DNA from: an uncultured Eubacteriales bacterium
GTDB lineage: Bacteria > Bacillota > Clostridia > Oscillospirales > Oscillospiraceae
Assembly: GCA_900549865.1 (NCBI GenBank)
Contig: URPU01000043.1
Coordinates: forward strand, 1-18,734
Direction: 5' to 3'
Length of the DNA stretch: 18,734 nucleotides
The position numbers and the translations under genes are program-made. This document shows, piece after piece, positions 7,153 to 12,682 of this stretch; positions within the stretch are counted from its first letter, which is position 1; each line of letters opens with the position of its first letter. The notes beneath the pieces are model-generated. The model did no database searches. It had not been told where the DNA came from and was given only the letters and a program-made list of their open reading frames with translations.

Positions 7153-8073
7153 ATGAAGCTGGGACTCGTTACCGCGATACTCGAACAGTATGATTATGAA
7201 AAGATGATAGACACCGTGTCCGCCATGGGCTTTGAATGCGTCGAAGTGGCGTGCTGGCCCGCGGGCAAGGCGGAGCGCCGCTATGCCGGCGTCAGTCATA
7301 TCGACGTGGCGCGCGTCTGCACGGACGACGGTTATGCCCGCCACGTGCTCGACTATGCCGCGCAGCACGGTGTGGAGATCTCCGCCCTCGCTTTTTACCC
7401 CAACACCATGGACGGCGACCTTGAAAAGCGCGCGGCGAACATCGCCCATCTTGAGACCGTCATCCGCGCCAGCGCGAAGCTCGGCGTCAACATGGTCACC
7501 ACCTTCATCGGCCGCGACCAGACCAAATCGGTCGAGGATAACCTTGCCCTCGTGGCGCAGGTGTGGCCGCCCATCGTCGCTCTGGCGGAGGAGCTTGGCG
7601 TTAAAATAGCCATTGAGAACTGCCCCATGCTCTTCGGGCGCGACCAGTGGCCCGGCGGGCAGAATCTCATGACCACGCCCGTTATCTGGCATAAGGTGTT
7701 TGACATCCTGCCCAGCCCCAACCTCGGCATAAACTATGACCCCAGCCATTTTGTCTGGCAGATGATAGATTATATCAAGCCTATCTATGAGTTTAAGGAC
7801 AAGATATTCCACGTCCATTATAAGGACATCAAGCTCTTCAAAGATAAGCTGGAGCGCGTCGGAGTCATGGCCTATCCGCTGGACTTCATGTCGCCCAAGC
7901 TCCCCGGTCTCGGCGATGTGGATTGGGGGCGCTTCGTCTCCGCGCTCACGGATATCCGCTATGACGGCTTCACCTGCATCGAGGTGGAGGATAAGGCCTT
8001 TGAGGGCAGCGAGGCGGCCGTGCTGGATTCCCTGCGCCTCAGCAAACGCTATCTCGAGCAGTTCGTTATCTGA
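7153..8073 (+). CDS. Sugar isomerase/epimerase, AP_endonuc_2 TIM-barrel family
   Basis: This 306-residue metal-dependent TIM-barrel protein belongs to the xylose-isomerase-like superfamily. Likely metal ligands and catalytic residues are visible: Glu155 (AIENCPM), Asp196 and His199 (NYDPSH), His220 and His222 (HVHYKD), and Glu277 or Glu279 (CIEVED). The start at 7153 is chosen because GGGAGGA ends 6 bases upstream; an in-frame ATG at 7129 has no ribosome site. It is transcribed divergently from the lacI-dehydrogenase-importer operon, with about 260 bp between start codons. Members act as ketose epimerases, inosose dehydratases/isomerases or 3-keto-glycoside eliminases. Pairing with a Gfo/Idh/MocA dehydrogenase suits any of these, and the specific reaction is not determined. 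Confidence 0.88.
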   Translation: MKLGLVTAILEQYDYEKMIDTVSAMGFECVEVACWPAGKAERRYAGVSHIDVARVCTDDGYARHVLDYAAQHGVEISALAFYPNTMDGDLEKRAANIAHLETVIRASAKLGVNMVTTFIGRDQTKSVEDNLALVAQVWPPIVALAEELGVKIAIENCPMLFGRDQWPGGQNLMTTPVIWHKVFDILPSPNLGINYDPSHFVWQMIDYIKPIYEFKDKIFHVHYKDIKLFKDKLERVGVMAYPLDFMSPKLPGLGDVDWGRFVSALTDIRYDGFTCIEVEDKAFEGSEAAVLDSLRLSKRYLEQFVI

Positions 8074-8100
8074 GCTTAATTTCGCTTTGCGGTCATATGC

Positions 8101-8187
8101 CGCACGGCAAATCCACGGCGCACTCATGCCTCCCCTTGTAAAGGGAGGTGGCGAAAATTTGAAAAATTTTTGCCGGAGGGATTCATC
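8101..8187 (+). repeat. Interspersed hairpin repeat, subfamily A, copy 1
   Basis: The core is two adjacent hairpins. The first is CCTCCC...GGGAGG (8129-8148). The second has arms GGCGAAAATTT and AAATTTTTGCC around GAA (8150-8174), with one G-T wobble, followed by GGAGGGATTC. The preceding 24 bp (CGCACGGCAAATCCACGG...) are also shared with copy 2, so about 86 bp is directly repeated 316 bp downstream. It lies shortly after the isomerase stop and may affect the end of that mRNA. Confidence 0.8.
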
Positions 8188-8243
8188 TGCCGTGCAGACG
8201 GTAATCCGGTATCAGGCTGCAAACGGCTGCCGCAGTCACTCAT

Positions 8244-8336
8244 CCAATCCCTCCCCTAAAGGGACTAGGCCGCAAGCGGCCGTCGCAGTCATTGTCATGT
8301 AAACATGCCAATGACAGCCCCCTTTGCAAGGGGGCC
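8244..8336 (-). repeat. Interspersed hairpin repeat, subfamily B, copy 1 (inverted)
   Basis: Read on the minus strand it starts GGCCCCCTTGCAAAGGGGGC and continues with a stem TCATTGGCATG-TTTA-CATGACAATGA. It then has GCGACGGCCG-CTTG-CGGCC (also in copy B2) and ends GGGGAGGGATTGG. The same hairpin order (CCCTT/AAGGG stem, inner stem, G-rich tail with GGGATT) is seen in subfamily A, so A and B look like branches of one family. Confidence 0.75.
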
Positions 8337-8416
8337 AAGAGACAGCAAGCGATAACTCACGTATAGCAAATCTGCCGCTGCATGGTAGAATAGCGCTTTG
8401 CGCCGTCTCAGCAGCT

Positions 8417-8502
8417 CGCACGGCAAATCCACGGCGCACTCATGCCTCCCTTGAAAAGGGAGGTGGCGAAAATTTGAAAAATTTTCGACGAAGGGATTCA
8501 TC
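8417..8502 (+). repeat. Interspersed hairpin repeat, subfamily A, copy 2
   Basis: This is near-identical to copy 1 over about 86 bp, including the 24-bp upstream segment. Differences are one base fewer in the first stem's C-run, a GAA-for-GTA change in its loop region, and CGACGAAGGG in place of TGCCGGAGGG, which breaks the base of the second stem. The second hairpin spans 8465-8489. Confidence 0.8.
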
Positions 8503-8525
8503 CAACAAAAATTCCAAACCATCAT

Positions 8526-8561
8526 CGGCGGCTGTCTCATGTGAGGCAGCCGCCGTTTTTT
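8526..8561 (+). terminator. Strong intrinsic terminator
   Basis: A GC-rich stem of 9 bp (8526-8534 with 8547-8555), extended by an inner CTC/GAG pairing, is followed by six T residues (8556-8561). It closes the transcription unit of the isomerase about 450 bp past its stop, after the repeats, and isolates the next promoter. Confidence 0.85.
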
Positions 8562-8685
8562 CCCGCCCCATACCGCCGGACTGCATAACTCCTGCCAAAT
8601 TGCAACTATGCTGTAATAAGTTATACAAATTTGTAACAACTCACATAAACTTAAAAAATTTACAGAAGAAAATCAGTGAAAATAC

Positions 8686-8714
8686 TTGAAAGCAAATGTA
8701 AAATGCGCTATGAT
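8686..8714 (+). promoter_or_regulatory. Promoter of the surface-protein gene
   Basis: TTGAAA (8686-8691) and TATGAT (8709-8714) are separated by 17 bp. The predicted start near 8721 gives a leader of about 80 bases. That leader contains two hairpins: GGCGGC/GCCGCC (8729-8746) and CTGTGT/ACACAG (8758-8775), both ahead of the ribosome site. Confidence 0.7.
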
Positions 8715-8799
8715 ACACATACCAAAGTGGCGGCATGTGCGCCGCCGTGGCAGCATACTGTGTGCTATAACACAGCACGGTTGGAAGGAGATATCATCA

Positions 8800-11700
8800 A
8801 TGAAAAGAACGACCAAAAAGACGCTGTTCGTCTTTGTTCTGATCGCGGCCATGATGCTCAGCATCTTCCCGGCGGCGGCCTTTGCAGAGGGCGCTGCCGC
8901 GGTTGAACCTGCCGCCCAGACGGAGCAGCAGCCCGAAAAGGACGCCGCGCCCGCAGCGAACGACGACGGCGCAAAGCCTGCCGAGCCTGCCAAGGGTGAC
9001 GGCGCAAAGCCCGCCGAACCCGTGAAGGACGGCGAAAACAAGGCCGAACCTGTCAAGAACGACGAAAAATCCGTTGTCGTTGAGGGCAAGGACGGCGAAA
9101 AGCCCGCTGATCCTGCGCTTAAGGACGGCGAGGAGAAGGGCGAACCCGAAGAGAAAGACGACGGGGAAGAGCCTGTGAAGGAAGAAGAAAATACCGGCGC
9201 CGCGCCCAAGACGCCCGAGGAAGAGAACGGCGATGAAAAAGCCGAAGAAGAAAAGGACGTTCCCGCCGTGTCCGATGCCGTGCGTGCATTTCTTGCCGCC
9301 GCGTCCGCTTTCACCATGCCCGAAGACGTCAAGGCACTGACGGATGAGGAGTGCCAGACTCTTGCCGCGCAGATAAACGATCTTTTCGTCATGTATTCGC
9401 AACTGTCTGAGGAAGACCGCGCCCTGCCGGAGGTTCAGGCGGCCGCCGCTGCGCTCAAGGCCGCTTACGCCGCCCTTGACGCACGCAATACCGCGGAGGT
9501 TCTTCTGTCTGCGACACGGGCAAACAGCTCCGTGCCCCTCACCTTGACTGTGTCCAGCTACAGCGCACCCTTCATCAACGGTAGCACCGGAGAGCATACC
9601 GTAGGTTCCTACAAAGCGTCTAAGTATATTAAGAGATCCGATGTGGGCAGCGATAATTCCTCAGGTTCTGCTACGGCGCGCTTTGTCGGCAGCAATGAGA
9701 CCGGCTGGACGCTGGTCATAGATGTTGAAGTCGGCAATTACAAGGAGACCTGGACGACCAACGCAAGGATAACCAATAAGGATATGTCCGCGGCAACGGG
9801 ATATGTTACCTTCGGCCTGTCGTTCAATACGTCTGGCGGAACGTCAATGTACATCCCTATCAGCGGCGGCAAGGATCTGCCCAAGCCGAGTCCTACTCCC
9901 GGCCCGACTCCCACGCCTACGCCCACGCCTACCCCGATTCCGTCTTCCACGCCCACTCCGATCCCGTCTTCCACGCCCACTCCGACTCCCAGTACGAGCC
10001 CGAGTCCTGCCCCTGTCGTGAAGGCGACGCTCAACTATGACGGCAACGGCGCTGGTGTCACTAATGTTCCCCCGTCTGAAAGCAAAGATGTTGAACCCAA
10101 TACTTTTGCGGAGTTTACCGTCTCCAGTACCGTGCCGGAGAGAGCGGGCTATACCTTCAAGGGCTGGAACACCAAGGCTGACGGCAGCGGTGCAAGCTAC
10201 AGCGCCAGTGCCACTGTGAAAGTTTTTGCCGGCACCAGCGAGACCCTCTACGCCGTATGGGTGAAGAACGTCAAGCTTGAGATCATCTATAACGGCAATG
10301 CTGCTGATGCAGAAAACGTTCCTGCGGCAGATGTAAAATGGGTCGAACCCAATGGGAGTTTCGTGTTCACCATTGCCGAAGGCCCCACCAGACTCGGCTA
10401 TAGGTTCGTTGAGTGGAACACTGCCGACAATGGCACCGGAGACTCAATCAAACCCGGTCAGACCACGCTCCTGTACGCTGGAGAAACAGGCTACAGCAAG
10501 ACCTATTATGCCAAGTGGGAGAAGGCCACGGATGAAGCAGCGTTGGACTTTGACCCCAATGCCAACGGCGATACTTCAGTCGGCAATATGCCAAGCAAAA
10601 TGACTGACACGGTCGATAAAGGCACGAATGCTCAGTTCACCGTTCCCACTGCGCCCCCCACAAGAGAGGGTTATGTTTTCAAGCACTGGAACACCGCGGC
10701 TGACGATTCCGGCGATACGCGCGAACCCGGTAGCATGATAGAGGTTCCTGCCGGAACCACCACCATTCTCTATGCACAGTGGGTCACTGGCATGAACACC
10801 ACGCTGATGTATGACGCAAACCTTGGTACCGGTGCGCCCGATGCCGAGAGCAAGGATGTTGCAGAGGGTACTGACGGCGAGTTCATCGTCTCCGATGTTG
10901 AGCCGACCCGTTACGGCTACAAATTTGCGGGCTGGACTGAGAATAGCAATGGCAGCGGCCAGAAGTATCAGAAGTACGACACCATAAAGATCCCCGCAGG
11001 GCAGACAAAGACGATTTACGCCCAGTGGGAGCTTGAGCTTACCCAGATGGAGGTTCCCGTCACGCTGCAAGTCATATTTAACGGGATCGATTCCCTGCCG
11101 ACTGACTTCGCGTACAGTGTCACCGGCGCAGACGGCAACGTCGCCCTCAAGGGAACGCTCACAAAGGCCGGTGAAGCGCTTATCGGAACTTCTCACGCAT
11201 ACTATTATGTGACTGACGCCCCTGTGAAGCTGGATGTCGATAAGGATTATACCTTCAACTTTACACAGAGCGGCTATCAGATCGATGGCTACACTTGGTC
11301 CGGCAATGTCACTGAGACGCTTACCGGCAAGGTGCTTCCTGAAAATGAGGAGAACGGCCTGATCCTCACCATCGTCAATAATTACACCAAGGAAGAAGTC
11401 ACTCCCGTTGACTGGGGCAAGCTGGGCATTTCCAAGTCCGTCTCTCCCGCCGGCCCTGTGAAGCCGGGCACGACCCTTACTTATACCATCACTGTCACCA
11501 ACAATACCGGCGCTGACCTCGACTCCGTCGTTGTCTACGACAAGCTCGACAGACACCTGACCTTCGTCAGCGCGACCGGTACGGGCTCCTACAGCACGCT
11601 TACGGGCTTCTGGAATGTCGGCGCACTTGCAAACGGCGCTTCTGCCGCCCTCGTCATCAAGGCAACTGTGAATGCCGGAACTGCCGACAAGACCGTTATC

Positions 11701-11967
11701 TACAATACGGCCTCCGTGCTTGCTGCTTCGTCGGGCAATGAAGACCTCAAGGTCGGCTCTGGGCCCAGCGCCAGCGCGAACGTCGCTGTCACCAATCCCG
11801 GCAGCGGCACTTGGGGCGGCACGACTTGGGGCAAGGGCGTCCAGACGGGCGACGATGCCAACCTCGGCCTGTGGATCGCCGCGATGATCGTGTCCTTCCT
11901 CTGCGTGGCGGCTCTCGTTTACGTCAACAGGAAGCGCATCTTCAAAGGCAAGGCCAACAACAAGTAA
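8800..11967 (+). CDS. Large cell-wall surface protein with InlB-type B repeats and DUF11-like domain
   Basis: This 1055-residue exported protein is probably wall-anchored and adhesive or structural. A signal peptide (residues 1-29, cleavage after AFA) precedes an acidic Lys/Glu/Pro/Ala-rich low-complexity stretch (about 30-160). After an alpha-helical part and a beta-rich segment (about 243-360) comes a Pro/Thr/Ser linker (about 364-405). Four Listeria-Bacteroides/InlB B repeats (about 409-489, 490-573, 578-665, 667-745) follow, each ending in a YAxW motif (three YAVW/YAQW-like and one YAKW). Next are a beta-domain (about 748-865) and a DUF11/isopeptide-like domain (about 870-996; TYTITVTNNTG). 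The tail VQTGD (1014-1018), a hydrophobic helix and RKR form a sorting signal. The start at 8800 is set by AAGGAG 9 bases upstream and by the signal peptide. No sortase is in the window. Confidence 0.9.
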   Translation: MKRTTKKTLFVFVLIAAMMLSIFPAAAFAEGAAAVEPAAQTEQQPEKDAAPAANDDGAKPAEPAKGDGAKPAEPVKDGENKAEPVKNDEKSVVVEGKDGEKPADPALKDGEEKGEPEEKDDGEEPVKEEENTGAAPKTPEEENGDEKAEEEKDVPAVSDAVRAFLAAASAFTMPEDVKALTDEECQTLAAQINDLFVMYSQLSEEDRALPEVQAAAAALKAAYAALDARNTAEVLLSATRANSSVPLTLTVSSYSAPFINGSTGEHTVGSYKASKYIKRSDVGSDNSSGSATARFVGSNETGWTLVIDVEVGNYKETWTTNARITNKDMSAATGYVTFGLSFNTSGGTSMYIPISGGKDLPKPSPTPGPTPTPTPTPTPIPSSTPTPIPSSTPTPTPSTSPSPAPVVKATLNYDGNGAGVTNVPPSESKDVEPNTFAEFTVSSTVPERAGYTFKGWNTKADGSGASYSASATVKVFAGTSETLYAVWVKNVKLEIIYNGNAADAENVPAADVKWVEPNGSFVFTIAEGPTRLGYRFVEWNTADNGTGDSIKPGQTTLLYAGETGYSKTYYAKWEKATDEAALDFDPNANGDTSVGNMPSKMTDTVDKGTNAQFTVPTAPPTREGYVFKHWNTAADDSGDTREPGSMIEVPAGTTTILYAQWVTGMNTTLMYDANLGTGAPDAESKDVAEGTDGEFIVSDVEPTRYGYKFAGWTENSNGSGQKYQKYDTIKIPAGQTKTIYAQWELELTQMEVPVTLQVIFNGIDSLPTDFAYSVTGADGNVALKGTLTKAGEALIGTSHAYYYVTDAPVKLDVDKDYTFNFTQSGYQIDGYTWSGNVTETLTGKVLPENEENGLILTIVNNYTKEEVTPVDWGKLGISKSVSPAGPVKPGTTLTYTITVTNNTGADLDSVVVYDKLDRHLTFVSATGTGSYSTLTGFWNVGALANGASAALVIKATVNAGTADKTVIYNTASVLAASSGNEDLKVGSGPSASANVAVTNPGSGTWGGTTWGKGVQTGDDANLGLWIAAMIVSFLCVAALVYVNRKRIFKGKANNK
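9934..9981 (+). repeat. 24-bp tandem duplication in the Pro/Thr linker
   Basis: Two 24-bp units differing at one base encode Pro-Ile-Pro-Ser-Ser-Thr-Pro-Thr twice, inside a longer run of Pro-Thr codons. The frame-preserving unit length suggests that linker length can vary between strains. Confidence 0.75.
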
Positions 11968-11978
11968 ATAGCTTCATG

Positions 11979-12013
11979 ATCTGCAAACCGGTCCATCCGG
12001 TTTGCAGATTTTT
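11979..12013 (+). terminator. Intrinsic terminator of the surface-protein gene
   Basis: A perfect 13-bp stem, ATCTGCAAACCGG (11979-11991) with CCGGTTTGCAGAT (11997-12009), a 5-base loop and a run of five T residues ending at 12013, lies 11 bp after the stop codon. Its right half is duplicated at 12530-12549. Confidence 0.9.
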
Positions 12014-12058
12014 ATGCCAATATGAACGTCGAACGCTCCGACCCGCTTGCAAAAATAG

Positions 12059-12188
12059 GCTGTTGTGCACCGAATTTGACGCATCATGGCCCCCTTGCAA
12101 AGGGGGCTGGCACACGCATACTTTAGTATGCGGTGTGGCTGGGGGATTGGCTGCACAACAGCGACGGCCGTTGGCGGCCTAGTCGATT
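12059..12188 (+). repeat. Interspersed hairpin repeat, subfamily B, copy 2, enclosed by 11-bp inverted repeats
   Basis: GGCCCCCTTGCAAAGGGGGC (12088-12107) is followed by a stem CACACGCATAC-TTTA-GTATGCGGTGTG and GCTGGGGGATTGG. The inner stem has a different sequence from copies 1 and 3 but keeps the TTTA loop. Perfect 11-bp inverted repeats GCTGTTGTGCA (12059-12069) and TGCACAACAGC (12152-12162) enclose the unit. The GCGACGGCCG-TTGG-CGGCCTAGTC segment at 12161-12184 matches copy 1. Confidence 0.75.
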
Positions 12189-12219
12189 CGGAACAGGGAA
12201 TAAGCTTCTACTGCAATAA

Positions 12220-12280
12220 AATCCCACCGGCGAAAATTCTAGGAATTTTCGCCACCTCCCTTTTCAAGGGAGGCATGAGT
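12220..12280 (-). repeat. Interspersed hairpin repeat, subfamily A, copy 3 (inverted)
   Basis: Read on the minus strand it starts ACTCATGCCTCCCTTG, as copies 1 and 2 do, with the CCTCCCTT/AAGGGAGG stem (12255-12273). The second stem, GGCGAAAATTC-CTA-GAATTTTCGCC (12229-12253), is perfect. Its loop-closing pair is C-G where copies 1 and 2 have T-A, a paired change that preserves the fold. Confidence 0.8.
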
Positions 12281-12306
12281 AATGCGTCACTTTTCTGCGT
12301 GCGTTG

Positions 12307-12426
12307 CATGTGAAGCACGAACGACGCGCGAGATTTCAGTGCACTTTGCTAGGCGGCTGAGTACATTCATTGCTGCAAAGTGTATTTGCAGTTCAACGAC
12401 GGAGCATTTCTGACGTGCTTCAAATG
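12307..12426. repeat. Imperfect long inverted repeat of unknown nature
   Basis: CATGTGAAGCACG (12307-12319) pairs with CGTGCTTCAAATG (12414-12426) at 12 of 13 positions. A smaller CTGCAAA/TTTGCAG hairpin (12373-12391) and CACTTTGC/GCAAAGTG pairing lie inside. It shares no sequence with the A or B repeats. It could be a decayed element or a structured RNA. Confidence 0.4.
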
Positions 12427-12458
12427 AACCGCCGTGCGTATCATCGCGTATTGCGCCA

Positions 12459-12520
12459 TGGCCCCCTTGCAAAGGGGGCTGTCATTGGCATGTTTACATG
12501 ACAATGGCTGGGGGATTGGC
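12459..12520 (+). repeat. Interspersed hairpin repeat, subfamily B, copy 3
   Basis: The CCCCCTTGCAAAGGGGG stem (12460-12479) is followed by TCATTGGCATG-TTTA-CATGACAATGG (12482-12507) and CTGGGGGATTGGC. Over the first two hairpins it is almost identical to copy 1, which lies 4.1 kb upstream in inverted orientation. Confidence 0.8.
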
Positions 12521-12529
12521 CTGCGTTTT

Positions 12530-12549
12530 CATCCGGTTTGCAGATTTTT
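12530..12549 (+). repeat. Duplicated right half of the surface-gene terminator
   Basis: Twenty bases from CATCCGG through TTTGCAGATTTTT are identical to 11994-12013, the right arm and T-run of the terminator after the surface-protein gene. The left arm of the stem is absent here. The two copies bracket the downstream repeat cluster. Confidence 0.75.
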
Positions 12550-12554
12550 TATGT

Positions 12555-12596
12555 CATGGCGCTGCGGAAGCACCTCCGCCGCGCCATGCATTTTAT
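12555..12596 (+). terminator. Hairpin with AT-rich tail before larA-type gene, possible terminator
   Basis: CATGGCGC (12555-12562) pairs with GCGCCATG (12581-12588), with an inner CGGA/TCCG pairing. CATTTTATTT follows. The T-run is interrupted, so termination efficiency is uncertain. It would shield the following promoter from read-through. Confidence 0.5.
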
Positions 12597-12609
12597 TTAA
12601 ATGTATCTA

Positions 12610-12638
12610 TTGCATATTTATTTCCGATAATGTATAGT
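12610..12638 (+). promoter_or_regulatory. Promoter of the larA-type/aminotransferase unit
   Basis: TTGCAT (12610-12615) and TATAGT (12633-12638) are separated by 17 bp in an AT-rich stretch that contrasts with the surrounding GC-rich DNA. The leader before the ATG at 12683 is about 38 bases, too short for a known riboswitch. Confidence 0.6.
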
Positions 12639-12682
12639 ATGAGCATAAAAATTCAGCATGTATATTCATGAAAGGCCAGGCT

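Noticed and set aside
8101..8502. Possible CRISPR array
   Set aside because: The repeats are few, unevenly spaced, long, hairpin-forming and partly inverted. There are no regular spacers and no cas genes.
8236..8689. Several small open frames inside the upstream repeat cluster
   Set aside because: They run through hairpin repeats and a strong terminator, lack ribosome sites, and translate to sequences determined by the repeats.
12086..12637. Small open frames in the downstream repeat cluster
   Set aside because: They share translated phrases only because they cover the same repeat elements; no ribosome sites or conserved domains were seen.
12639..12682. A riboswitch ahead of the LarA-type gene
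   Set aside because: The predicted leader is only about 38 bases, with no hairpin cluster, too short for known nickel-cobalt or other riboswitch classes.
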